From an uncultured Bacteroidota bacterium (GTDB taxonomy: Bacteria > Bacteroidota > Bacteroidia > Chitinophagales > Chitinophagaceae), in the NCBI GenBank assembly GCA_903903635.1, contig CAIUZK010000089.1:1-57698 (forward strand): a DNA stretch of 57,698 nt, given 5' to 3'. The notes beneath the pieces are model-generated. The model was not told the origin of the DNA and did not search any database. It was given only the letters and a program-made list of their open reading frames with translations. A program made the position numbers and the translations under genes. Each line of letters starts with the position of its first letter. Position 1 is the stretch's first letter. Positions 1-8,018 of this stretch are shown here, one piece after another.

Positions 1-64
1 GCTTAATGTGATGATATTCGTGCGCCAAAATTATTTTGAAGAATTGATACTGATAAAAGAACTT

Positions 65-126
65 TCTATGATAGTACGTTTTTCGTACTGTCATAGACCG
101 TATACGGTCTATCATAGATTTTTTTT
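65..126 (+). terminator. Rho-independent-type terminator with competing hairpins
   Basis: Three overlapping dyads are visible. Bases 65-78 pair with 84-97 around a T5 loop (14 bp, one G-T). Bases 93-112 form a perfect 20-bp palindrome. Bases 65-74 are also a perfect inverted copy of 109-118. Eight T residues follow at 119-126. The palindrome plus T-run is a classic terminator for a plus-strand gene lying before the window. The first hairpin shares bases 93-97 with it, so the two cannot both form completely. Confidence 0.65.
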
Positions 127-458
127 CGGGGCTAATTGATTAGGGATTAGTGAGGTATATGTTATACCTACCTTCGTTTTTTCGCAAGTGGCTAAATAGT
201 TTGTTTTTTTAATGTGTTTTACCCCTCCTTCGCTTGAAAAGAGCTATGGCGGGTGAAAGAAGATATGATTAGCAGATTATATAAATTCCAGTTACAAACC
301 GGGCAAATTGCTAAGACACCAGTCAGCTACGCACAAAGGCTATATTACAGAGTCGCGCCAGACTGATGTTCCTCACCAACAACCTTGCGTATGGCAGTTA
401 GTCTTCGTTGCATTGATTTATGCCGTACTAAGTATTTTTCAATTTTAGCTTTAACTAA
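127..458. other. Intergenic stretch, no gene seen
   Basis: No open frame with convincing composition was found on either strand. A short perfect hairpin (153-159 with 163-169) and a GC-richer patch around 221-255 are the only structures noticed. The stretch separates the upstream terminator from the HigBA promoter region. Confidence 0.5.
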
Positions 459-493
459 TAATTTTGTTTTCTAATAGAAAACTTATAATTTTG
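459..493 (+). promoter_or_regulatory. HigBA promoter/operator: two -7 boxes around a perfect inverted repeat
   Basis: Two TAATTTTG sequences (459-466 and 486-493) match the Bacteroidota -7 consensus TAnnTTTG. Between them bases 466-472 and 476-482 form a perfect 7-bp inverted repeat with a 3-base spacer. A dyad overlapping the promoter just before a toxin-antitoxin operon is where HigA-type antitoxins bind for autorepression. The assignment as a HigA operator is inference. Confidence 0.55.
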
Positions 494-497
494 TGTA

Positions 498-806
498 GTG
501 TTTAATATCATTGCAAGATCTACCCTGCTATATTATTGCAAAAAATATCCGGCAGCATCGAATGCACTACAAGAATGGTATCATGAATTACTTAAATGCT
601 CATTTAAAAATTTCAATGAGCTAAAGAAGGTTTATGGCAATGCAAGCCTGGTTGGAGATGACCGTGTTGTATTCAATATAATGGGAAATAACTACAGGCT
701 GGTAGTTCGGATAGTTTTTGAATTTAAGGCTGTACAGGTTAAATGGTTCGGCACACACAAAGAGTATGATTTAGTTGACGTTTCAACTGTTCATTACAAA
801 AAATAA
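498..806 (+). CDS. higB: HigB-type mRNA interferase toxin
   Basis: This 102-aa protein fits the HigB_toxin family (RelE-like fold, ribosome-dependent mRNA cleavage). The diagnostic part is the C-terminal half: FNIMGNNYRLVVRI followed by VKWFGTHKEYD, matching the family pattern FN-x-x-GN-x-YR and the THxEYD end. The start is a GTG at 498; it gives the usual family N-terminus (MFNII) and no ATG is available. Toxin first and antitoxin second, with a 5-base gap, is the normal higBA order. The length is typical and nothing looks broken, so the pair is probably functional. Confidence 0.85.
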   Translation: MFNIIARSTLLYYCKKYPAASNALQEWYHELLKCSFKNFNELKKVYGNASLVGDDRVVFNIMGNNYRLVVRIVFEFKAVQVKWFGTHKEYDLVDVSTVHYKK

Positions 807-811
807 GTATT

Positions 812-1168
812 ATGAAATTGAAAGTCATAAAAACAAAAAAGGAGTACCACGCATTTTTGGAATGGGTAGATGAACTTTTTGATAAAAAGGTAAAACCTGA
901 TAGCAATGAGGGGGAAGAATTGCAGGTAGCTTTGCTATTGATAAAACAATATGAAGATGCTCATTTCCCAATTCCTATGCCCGATCCTATAGATGCGATC
1001 AATGCTAAAATGGCAGAAAGGGGTATGAAAAACAAAGACCTTGTGGGGATAATAGGATCAAAAGGATATGTATCCTCCATCCTCAACAAAAGAAAACCGC
1101 TCAACCTGGAACTTGCAAAGATCTTTCATCGTGAGCTGGGAATCCCTGCGGAAATATTATTATCCTGA
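812..1168 (+). CDS. higA: HigA-type antitoxin, HTH domain
   Basis: The 118-aa product has an acidic N-terminal half and a C-terminal helix-turn-helix (about residues 58-115) of the HigA/XRE type, with MKNKDLVGIIGSKGYVSSIL forming the two DNA-contacting helices and LAKIFHRELGIPAEILL closing the domain. It would neutralise the toxin encoded 5 bases upstream and repress their shared promoter, probably at the dyad at 466-482. This long two-part HigA with a C-terminal HTH is common in Bacteroidota. Confidence 0.85.
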   Translation: MKLKVIKTKKEYHAFLEWVDELFDKKVKPDSNEGEELQVALLLIKQYEDAHFPIPMPDPIDAINAKMAERGMKNKDLVGIIGSKGYVSSILNKRKPLNLELAKIFHRELGIPAEILLS

Positions 1169-1386
1169 TCCGGGTGTTCCATACCCAGTGCCAATAATAA
1201 TTATACCCTCAATTGCATTTGAATTTTCCACTACATGGTTCTTCCAGCCATGCGCTCTATATTGAATCCGGGTTGAAACAGGCCAAATCAAATAACGCTA
1301 AAAAATATTTAAAAATATTTTTTCTCCACGGGTTACCTTTTTCTGTTTGGAGTATAAACCTGCATAACCAACTAAAAAACATAAGT

Positions 1387-1590
1387 ATGAAATTTGTAAA
1401 ATTATCAATCGTTGCTCTTACTTTGGGCGTATTTGTAACTTCTTGCGGCGGCGGCGAAGGCACTAAGCCTGCTACTGATTCAGCAGCAGCAGCTACTACA
1501 GCTACAACTACTACAACTACTACAGCTCCAGCTCCAGCAGTTGACACTCAGAAAGCTGGTCCAGCTAAGGATACTGCAGCAAAAAAGTAA
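1387..1590 (+). CDS. Small low-complexity lipoprotein
   Basis: The 67-aa product starts at the ATG at 1387, which begins a clean lipoprotein signal (MKFVKLSIVALTLGVFVTSC, lipid cysteine at residue 20). After GGGEG the mature part is nearly all Ala, Thr, Pro, Asp and Lys, including a run of seven Thr, and looks disordered. Longer open frames that cover it upstream lack a proper signal. No domain is recognisable; it is probably an abundant outer-membrane or periplasmic peptide. It is followed at once by a strong terminator. A similar Thr/Pro/Lys lipoprotein is encoded at 2079. Confidence 0.7.
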   Translation: MKFVKLSIVALTLGVFVTSCGGGEGTKPATDSAAAATTATTTTTTTAPAPAVDTQKAGPAKDTAAKK

Positions 1591-1606
1591 TTTAACTTAA
1601 TTGCAA

Positions 1607-1647
1607 AAACTAATAAAACCATCCACTTCGGGTGGTTTTATTAGTTT
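1607..1647 (+). terminator. Intrinsic terminator-like hairpin
   Basis: Bases 1607-1624 pair with 1630-1647 over 18 bp (one G-T pair) around a 5-base loop. The 3' arm is T-rich (GGTTTTATTAGTTT). It lies 16 bases after the lipoprotein stop codon and is the likely end of that transcript. Confidence 0.75.
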
Positions 1648-1713
1648 AAATCATTGCACACAAAATTGCACACTCATCGCCCAAATGCGCAATTTCCAGA
1701 ACCTAATCGATTG

Positions 1714-1979
1714 ATTGTCAATAAAAAACTGTGCAACAAAATATTTTTTGCGCAGTGTGCAATTCCACAAACCTCCCCTCTCGCGTTTGTACCCGGCATT
1801 TTTTAACCATCAGAATTACAAAGTTGAAAATCTGATTCAAACGTACTCCCCGGAACAAGGTCCCGTTTCTTCAGGGAGGGCCAGGGGGTATTGTGCAACA
1901 AAATATTTTTTGCGCAGTGTGCAATCTTGCACACATTATGGCATTTAATCAGGTATTATCGATCTAATTGTCAATAAAA
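1714..1979. repeat. Nested direct repeats in the spacer between two lipoprotein genes
   Basis: A 34-base sequence beginning TGTGCAACAAAATATTTT occurs identically at 1730-1763 and 1892-1925. A second repeat, ATTGTCAATAAAA, occurs at 1714-1726 and 1967-1979. More TGCACA/TTGCGCA words lie at 1653-1693. Each 34-mer begins and ends with TGTGCA-type words and has an AAAATATTTT palindrome inside. The intervening DNA encodes nothing convincing. It could be a small mobile-repeat scar or a cluster of protein-binding sites. Confidence 0.7.
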
Positions 1980-2078
1980 TCAAAAGAAGAATATTGCGCT
2001 TAATTTAGTTTCTGCCCATTTTTGTTAATTTTGGAAAGCGTAATTACACCTTATAATGAATTGATACCGCAATAAACA

Positions 2079-2393
2079 TTGAAAAAATACACAACATATA
2101 TTACCGTATTCATCTGTTGTCTTGCCCTGGCCTCCTGTGGCAGTGGAGATACCGAGGTCATTACCGCCGATTCTTCGGTTACCAGCACCTCGGTAGATAG
2201 CGCCCACCATGCCGAGGCTATCAATACCGATACTACTACTGCGGCGCCTATGGCTATAAGAGATTCAGTCATTCCGCCAAAAGTGGATACGCCCAAAACA
2301 GACACTCCGAAAAAGAAACCAGTAACAACCCCTAAAAAACCCGAACCTAAAAAAACACCTGCTAAACCACAGCCTAAAAAGGATAAAAAGTAA
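2079..2393 (+). CDS. Lipoprotein with Lys/Pro-rich tail
   Basis: The 104-aa product has a lipoprotein signal (MKKYTTYITVFICCLALASC, cysteine at residue 20) and then an acidic, Thr-rich segment followed by a PKK/KTP-rich basic tail ending in KKDKK. The only in-frame start giving the signal is a TTG at 2079. The polycationic tail resembles proteins that contact peptidoglycan or nucleic acid, but no domain is identifiable and the function is unknown. It converges on the peptidase gene, whose stop lies 16 bases on. Confidence 0.6.
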   Translation: MKKYTTYITVFICCLALASCGSGDTEVITADSSVTSTSVDSAHHAEAINTDTTTAAPMAIRDSVIPPKVDTPKTDTPKKKPVTTPKKPEPKKTPAKPQPKKDKK

Positions 2394-2408
2394 AGTCTGC
2401 AGAACTGT

Positions 2409-3710
2409 TTATTTCTGGACAGCAACAAAATCTATGAGCAAATGGGCAACCCCTGCCACATGATTGAGCGTCAGTTCGCCGGCCACATCATATATATCAT
2501 GGTAAAATCCTTTGCCGCCATTAGAGTACATAAAAAATGAAGGAACCCCGGCTTCGGTGAAGTAATAATGATCACTGTTTTGTGCCTTGCCACGGCTCTT
2601 TATTACAGGTATGTACTTATTGGTTTCGTTGATATGCTGCAACTGCCCGAATTGTTTCGGAAATTCAGTGGCATTAACCACTGTAACTCCATCAGTGGCA
2701 TCGCCCATGATATCAATGTTGGTCAGGAACTTTAGTTTGCCCAGCGGAACCACAGGATGCTTTACATAATAGTCGCTGCCCAGCAGGCCGGGCTCCTCGC
2801 CACTAAAGACAATAAACATTACCGAATAATGGGGAGGGTGCTTAACAAAATAAGAAGCAAGATAAAGCAGCATAGATATGCCACTGGCATTGTCGCTTGC
2901 CCCCGGGAACAACGCTTTTTCGCCCATCATACCCAGGTGGTCATAATGGCCGGTTAAAGCAATAAAACTATCTTTAACCTCGCCCGGCGCAATGGCAATA
3001 ATGTTTTCGTTGCGGCATTTAGCAGCATACACAGCTTTTATGTCTGCCCTTACTTCAGTGCAATTAGCAGGCAAGGCATCTTCTTTAATGTAGAAAACCG
3101 CCGCCGGAATATTCTTACCAGCGGTGGTCCATGTTAGTTTACTCTTCTGAGGAACCAGGTAGCAACCTTCAGGCAGTACCATGGCAATCTCCTCCATATG
3201 GGCGCCAAGGGCCTTGCACATGGTATCGGTGTTTTTGAGGAGGTAAGCCGCTTCGCCGTTAAATTGCCTTAATGCTTTTTTAAGCATGTCGATATCAGTA
3301 ACGCTGCCCATGTCTACTGTTTTAACAGGCAATGACTTTGCGGCAAAGGAGGTAGAGCCTGCATCAATAAGGTAATCGGCGCCGGCCACCAGTTCCTTTC
3401 CGTTTACCGCCAATATCATTTTGCCGGGAAATGAATTCACAGGGAAGTAGTACGGCTGTACTATAGAACTATTGCCCGGCGCGGGTTGCAGTCCATATTC
3501 CCAGAATTTTTCCTGGATGTATTTCGAGGCAATAGCTCTCCCCTCCTGTACATAACCACGGCCATGCATATTGTCGGCACACAGTAATTCGGCCTGAGCA
3601 TGAATGAATTGTTTTATGGTAGTTGAATCCGATTGGGCATAGGAGGATGCACCTTGGATCAACAGAACGAACAACAAAAACCTGGAACATTTAGACATGG
3701 TACACATCAT
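2409..3710 (-). CDS. M28 family zinc metallopeptidase, secreted
   Basis: The 433-aa protein has a signal peptide ending near SSYAQ; starting at the internal Met (3698) would give a cleaner signal. The C-terminal half is an M28 aminopeptidase-type domain. The zinc-ligand motifs are in order: TGHYDHLG, PGASDNASG, SGEEPGLLGS (catalytic Glu), then NIDIMGD and a late histidine in YHDIYD. A PA-like N-terminal region precedes it. It probably removes N-terminal residues from peptides in the periplasm or outside the cell. The 5' region abuts the AT-rich spacer before glutamine synthetase, which is transcribed in the opposite direction. Confidence 0.88.
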   Translation of the reverse strand: MMCTMSKCSRFLLFVLLIQGASSYAQSDSTTIKQFIHAQAELLCADNMHGRGYVQEGRAIASKYIQEKFWEYGLQPAPGNSSIVQPYYFPVNSFPGKMILAVNGKELVAGADYLIDAGSTSFAAKSLPVKTVDMGSVTDIDMLKKALRQFNGEAAYLLKNTDTMCKALGAHMEEIAMVLPEGCYLVPQKSKLTWTTAGKNIPAAVFYIKEDALPANCTEVRADIKAVYAAKCRNENIIAIAPGEVKDSFIALTGHYDHLGMMGEKALFPGASDNASGISMLLYLASYFVKHPPHYSVMFIVFSGEEPGLLGSDYYVKHPVVPLGKLKFLTNIDIMGDATDGVTVVNATEFPKQFGQLQHINETNKYIPVIKSRGKAQNSDHYYFTEAGVPSFFMYSNGGKGFYHDIYDVAGELTLNHVAGVAHLLIDFVAVQK

Positions 3711-4179
3711 TAAAACAACACCAAATGAAAAAGAGTTTAAAATTAGTTATAAAGCACTCAAAACATAATTTATGCACCACACAGTTTTTCATAAAACAAA
3801 ACCGGACTATAGCCCGATAATCTCTAAAGAAAGTGAACGCACCCAGTCAAGCAATAGAAGCCCGAAAAAGCTTTAATTGCGAAAAGAAAAGAACAACACC
3901 TAATTTTGCGGTGAATTTCTGAATTCACTACGAAACAATACCATTTTCGTTAGATTTTTTCATGTATTAATTTTTCGTAATTAATTTACATACATTTTTT
4001 TCTGTTTCTTTTTATTTATAATAAATATTGATTAGTATGCATTATAGCTGATTTATTGCAGTATATTATATTTCAATATTCACATTTTACAAAACACTAT
4101 GTTATTTTTTTATAAAAAAATGTTTAGTTTTTTTATAAAATTATGCTGAAAGCTGTAGATTTGCACAAAACTTAATATT
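3711..4179. other. AT-rich divergent spacer upstream of glutamine synthetase
   Basis: No gene is visible. The second half is extremely AT-rich. Two TAnnTTTG-type -7 boxes face the glutamine synthetase gene: TAATTTTG at 3901-3908 (with TTG at 3877-3879, 21 bases upstream) and TAGATTTG at 4156-4163. The first would give a leader of about 265 nt, the second a leader of about 10-15 nt. Confidence 0.45.
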
Positions 4180-6375
4180 ATGTCATCTTTACGTTTTCAG
4201 GCCTTAGATGCACTGGCAGCAGGCGAGGAGAAAAAAATTGAAGGTTACGGCGACAAGCGCATAACCGCAATTTTTGGTACAAATGTATTCAGCGGACGTA
4301 CTATCCGTGAATACCTGAGCGATGAGGCATATAAGAGCCTTATGAACTCAGCAAAATCAGGCCATCGTGTAGACCGCAGAATTGCCGATCAGGTAGCTGC
4401 AGGTATGAAGGCCTGGGCTGAAGGAAGAGGAGTAACCCACTTTACGCATTGGTTTCAGCCGCTTACCGGTACTACAGCCGAAAAGCATGATTCATTCTTT
4501 ACTATTAAAAGTGATGGTGCCGCTATTGAGTTGTTTGATGGCGACGCCCTGATACAGCAGGAGCCTGATGCTTCCAGCTTCCCTAACGGCGGCATCCGCG
4601 CTACTTTCGAGGCTCGCGGTTATACCGCCTGGGACCCATCTTCACCTGCATTCATCATGGAGGCCGGATCGGGCAAAACACTGTGCATCCCTACCATTTT
4701 CATAGCATACAATGGCGAGTCGCTGGATTATAAGGCGCCACTGCTGAAATCAATAGCGGCGCTGGATAAAGCTGCTGTTGATGTGTGCCATTTCTTCGAT
4801 AAGAATGTAACTAAAGTAACCGCTACCCTGGGCTGGGAACAGGAATACTTCGTAATTGACGAAGGTCTGGCCAACGCCCGCCCCGACCTGTTGATGTGCG
4901 GCCGTACCCTTTTGGGCCATAGCCCTGCAAAAGGCCAGCAGCTTGAAGACCATTATTTTGGCAGCATACCAGAGCGCGTATATGCATTCATGCAGGATTT
5001 CGAACAGGAGTCTTACAAGCTGGGTATACCATTGCGCACCAGGCACAATGAAGTAGCGCCTTCGCAGTTTGAGTGCGCTCCTATTTTCGAAGAGTGCAAT
5101 ATCGCTGTTGATCATAACACCCTGCTCATGGATGTGATGAACAAAGTGGCTAAACGCCATAAGCTGAAGGCCCTGCTTCATGAAAAGCCATTTGCAGGCA
5201 TCAACGGATCGGGTAAACACAACAACTGGAGCCTGGCTACAGATACAGGCGTTAACCTTCTTTCGCCAGGCAAAACACCACGCACCAACCTTATGTTCCT
5301 CACCTTCTTTGTGAATACAATTAAGGCGGTACATGATTATGATGATCTGTTGCGTGGCGCTATTGCATCGGCCAACAACGATCATCGTCTGGGCGCTAAC
5401 GAGGCTCCGCCAGCCATCATTTCTGTATACATAGGCAAGTTCCTGAGCGATGTACTGGATGAAGTGGAAACAAGAGTAAAAGAAAAATTCAGCGAGCAGG
5501 ATGAAGTGATCCTGAAACTGGATATACATAAGCAGATCCCTGAGTTGCTTATGGACAATACCGATCGTAACCGTACCAGCCCGTTTGCATTTACCGGCAA
5601 CAAATTCGAATTCAGGGCAGTAGGTTCAACTGCCAATTGCGCTTCGCCAATGACCGTGCTCAACACCATCATGGCCGAAACCCTGAAACAATTCAAGAAG
5701 GATGTAGATGCGCTGGTTGAGAAAGGAGATAAAAAGGAAATAGCGGTACTGCATGTGCTGAGGTCTTACATTACATCCTCAAAACGCATCAGGTTTGAAG
5801 GCGACAACTATAGCGATGAATGGGCTGAAGAAGCTAAGCGCCGCGGACTGAACAACTTCAAAACCACTCCTGAAGCGCTCGATGCATTTGTGACTGAGAA
5901 AGGCAAGCAGGTATTTTACGACAATGGCATCTACAGCAAGCGCGAACTGGAAGCCCGTCATGAAATAATGCTGGAAGACTATATTAAAAAGGTTCAGATC
6001 GAGGCGCGCATTATAGGATATCTTGCTACCAACCATATTCTGCCGGCCGCCATCAATTACCAGAATGTACTGATACAGAATGTGCGTGGCCTGAAAGAAC
6101 TGGGACTGGATAAAGACAGCTATAAAACCCAGCTCAACCTTATAGAACTGATGAGCAACCATATCCGTAACATCAACGATAACGTAGAAGCTATGCTGCA
6201 AGCCCGTAAGAAGGCCAACGATACAGCAGATATGCATAAGCGCGCATTGAAATACTGCCACGAAGTGAAACCATACTTTGACACCATCAGGTATCATTCA
6301 GATAAACTGGAGCTAATTGTAGACGACAAGCAGTGGCCTTTACCAAAGTACCGCGAACTGTTATTTATACGGTAA
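4180..6375 (+). CDS. glnN: Glutamine synthetase type III
   Basis: The 731-aa length identifies the large type III enzyme, typical of Bacteroidota, which makes glutamine from glutamate, ammonia and ATP. Visible landmarks are NEVAPSQFECAPIFEE (metal/substrate site), GSGKHNNWSL (ATP-site loop), NEAPPAIISVYIG and FEFRAVGSTANCASP near the active site. A helical C-terminal extension ends in WPLPKYRELLFI. Type III enzymes act as dodecamers in the cytoplasm and are usually nitrogen-regulated. The gene is alone, with its own promoter region and a hairpin 3' of it, so it appears monocistronic. Confidence 0.95.
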   Translation: MSSLRFQALDALAAGEEKKIEGYGDKRITAIFGTNVFSGRTIREYLSDEAYKSLMNSAKSGHRVDRRIADQVAAGMKAWAEGRGVTHFTHWFQPLTGTTAEKHDSFFTIKSDGAAIELFDGDALIQQEPDASSFPNGGIRATFEARGYTAWDPSSPAFIMEAGSGKTLCIPTIFIAYNGESLDYKAPLLKSIAALDKAAVDVCHFFDKNVTKVTATLGWEQEYFVIDEGLANARPDLLMCGRTLLGHSPAKGQQLEDHYFGSIPERVYAFMQDFEQESYKLGIPLRTRHNEVAPSQFECAPIFEECNIAVDHNTLLMDVMNKVAKRHKLKALLHEKPFAGINGSGKHNNWSLATDTGVNLLSPGKTPRTNLMFLTFFVNTIKAVHDYDDLLRGAIASANNDHRLGANEAPPAIISVYIGKFLSDVLDEVETRVKEKFSEQDEVILKLDIHKQIPELLMDNTDRNRTSPFAFTGNKFEFRAVGSTANCASPMTVLNTIMAETLKQFKKDVDALVEKGDKKEIAVLHVLRSYITSSKRIRFEGDNYSDEWAEEAKRRGLNNFKTTPEALDAFVTEKGKQVFYDNGIYSKRELEARHEIMLEDYIKKVQIEARIIGYLATNHILPAAINYQNVLIQNVRGLKELGLDKDSYKTQLNLIELMSNHIRNINDNVEAMLQARKKANDTADMHKRALKYCHEVKPYFDTIRYHSDKLELIVDDKQWPLPKYRELLFIR

Positions 6376-6410
6376 TAAGCTTTAATAAACGAATTATCAG
6401 TACAATGCCC

Positions 6411-6437
6411 CCAATCCCTCCTTGCAGGAGGGATTGG
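6411..6437 (+). terminator. Perfect 12-bp hairpin after glutamine synthetase
   Basis: Bases 6411-6422 pair perfectly with 6426-6437 around a 3-base loop. The stem is GC-rich (CCAATCCCTCCT). No T-run follows directly. It lies 36 bases after the stop and may be a terminator, an RNA-stabilising stem or a copy of a dispersed palindromic repeat. Confidence 0.5.
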
Positions 6438-6564
6438 CAATTTAGGGAGCGGTTTTATTCCCCGATTTTTGGCATGGCCAGGGTAATGCAAAGCAGGTAG
6501 GCATATGAAAAGAAACAGAAGCATAATGCCCCTTTGGGCCCAATTTTCATAAATCGGGGAAATA

Positions 6565-6594
6565 TTGTTTTATAGAATAACAAAAGTATTTTTG
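6565..6594 (+). promoter_or_regulatory. Promoter of the MBOAT/SGNH/GT-C locus
   Basis: TTG at 6565-6567 and TATTTTTG at 6587-6594 are separated by 19 bases, matching the Bacteroidota sigma-ABfr pattern. It lies just before the first MBOAT start at 6603 and is the only clear promoter before the eight-gene run. Confidence 0.5.
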
Positions 6595-6602
6595 GGTAAC
6601 TG

Positions 6603-8015
6603 ATGGCTTTTAACTCGCTGCACTTCATCGTATTTTTTGTACTGGTAACCCTTCTGTACTTCAGGCTTAAGAAACAGGAAGGGCGCATAGGGTTATTGCT
6701 TATTGCAAGTTGTTATTTTTATATGTCATTTATACCAGAGTATATCCTAATACTCGGTTCAATGGTAATTGTTGATTATTTTGCTGGTATACTGATAGAT
6801 AGAAACCAGGGCTTTTCCCGTAGGTTCTGGCTCATTACAAGTATCGTTGCAAACCTGGGGGTGCTGGCTGTATTTAAGTACTACAATTTTTTCATAGGCA
6901 ACATCCATGATGGGTTGCTACTGTTCGGCAAATCGGTTTCGCTTCCGGTGCTCAAAATAGCATTACCTATCGGCCTATCATTCCACACCTTCCAGGCTAT
7001 GAGTTATACTATAGAGGTATACAGGGGTAACCAGGTAGCGGAGAAAAGGTTCCCGGTATATGCGCTCTATGTTATGTTCTACCCCCAGTTGGTAGCAGGC
7101 CCTATTGAGCGTCCCCAGAATATGCTGGCCCAGTATAAGGAATTCAGGGAGTACAATTGGGACAATATCAAAGAAGGCCTATCCCGCATGGTATGGGGCT
7201 TTTTAAAAAAGGCAGTGATTGCCGACAGGCTTGCCATGGTAGTCGACTGGTCTTTCTCACATACCCATGAAAGCTCATCAACAGTTTTGCTCATCGGGGC
7301 AATGTGTTATTACTTCCAGGTGTATTGTGATTTTTCAGGTTATTCAGATTTGGCACTTGGCGCAGCCAAAGTGATGAATATTAAGCTCATTGAAAATTTC
7401 AAGCAACCATTTTTCAGCAAAAGCGTTTCGGAATTCTGGAGGCGATGGCACATCTCCCTTTACTCCTGGTTTTATGATTATGTATACAACAGTATCTTCT
7501 TTTCATTAAGGAACCTCGGGAAAATTGCATTGGTTGCCAGTGTGCTTATTACCTTTTCGTTGAGCGGATTATGGCATGGCGCCGCCTGGCATTTTATATT
7601 CTTCGGCTTACTGCAGGCGGTGGTGCTTATCTATGAATTCTCTACAAGGGACCTGCGCAGAAAGTTATTCAGCAGCATGCCGGGGTGGGCCAGTGTTTTT
7701 CTCAGCATAGGCATTACATTCTGCTTTTTCATTTTAGCACAGGTATTCTTTCGTGCCGAAAGCATGGGTAAAGCATGGGATTACCTTACCGGGATATTCG
7801 CATTAAGGGGTGGCTCCGGCAATTTTGGAATGGACATCGCAGAACTCATCTTTGCCGCTTTGCTTATATTAGTATTGCTTGTCCGTGAAAATAAGCTACC
7901 TGGTTTTAAGATAAGTAATGACACTAGCTTCTTTGCCTACTTTACTTTCATGGTTGTGATTTGCTATTTCTTCGGGGTATTTGCTGAAAATCAATTTATC
8001 TACTTTCAATTCTGA
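6603..8015 (+). CDS. MBOAT-family membrane O-acyltransferase (AlgI-like), divergent copy
   Basis: The 470-aa polytopic protein belongs to the MBOAT/AlgI family, which moves acyl groups across the membrane onto polysaccharide hydroxyls. Landmarks are FKYYNFF, LPIGLSFHTFQAMSYTIEVY, FYPQLVAGPIERP, CDFSGYSDLALG, EFWRRWHISL and SGLWHGAAW, with the presumed catalytic histidine at residue 325. Unlike the paralogue at 9138 it lacks the usual YIPLGGNR loop after the RWHISL motif; the sequence there is YDYVYNSIFF. It is paired with an SGNH-like gene 3 bases downstream, the usual AlgI plus AlgJ/X arrangement. Confidence 0.9.
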   Translation: MAFNSLHFIVFFVLVTLLYFRLKKQEGRIGLLLIASCYFYMSFIPEYILILGSMVIVDYFAGILIDRNQGFSRRFWLITSIVANLGVLAVFKYYNFFIGNIHDGLLLFGKSVSLPVLKIALPIGLSFHTFQAMSYTIEVYRGNQVAEKRFPVYALYVMFYPQLVAGPIERPQNMLAQYKEFREYNWDNIKEGLSRMVWGFLKKAVIADRLAMVVDWSFSHTHESSSTVLLIGAMCYYFQVYCDFSGYSDLALGAAKVMNIKLIENFKQPFFSKSVSEFWRRWHISLYSWFYDYVYNSIFFSLRNLGKIALVASVLITFSLSGLWHGAAWHFIFFGLLQAVVLIYEFSTRDLRRKLFSSMPGWASVFLSIGITFCFFILAQVFFRAESMGKAWDYLTGIFALRGGSGNFGMDIAELIFAALLILVLLVRENKLPGFKISNDTSFFAYFTFMVVICYFFGVFAENQFIYFQF

Positions 8016-8018
8016 TCT

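Noticed and set aside
1300-1323. AT palindrome around AAAATATTTAAAAATATTTT
   Set aside because: Low-complexity AT sequence in an intergenic region; too simple to claim as a site.
1257-1547. 96-codon minus-strand frame over the small lipoprotein
   Set aside because: Its Val/Ala runs are the complement of the Thr/Ala-rich tail; no start context or domain.
1715-1948. 77-codon frame spanning the two 34-bp repeats
   Set aside because: Its apparent internal repeat (CATKYFLRSVQ) is simply the translated DNA repeat; composition is not protein-like otherwise.
4750-5529. 259-codon open frame on the minus strand inside glutamine synthetase
   Set aside because: It is wholly antisense to a strongly conserved gene and has no recognisable domain or start context.
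6388-6400. 13-base word ACGAATTATCAGT shared with about 40649
   Set aside because: A 13-base match is expected by chance in a window of this size; flanks do not align.
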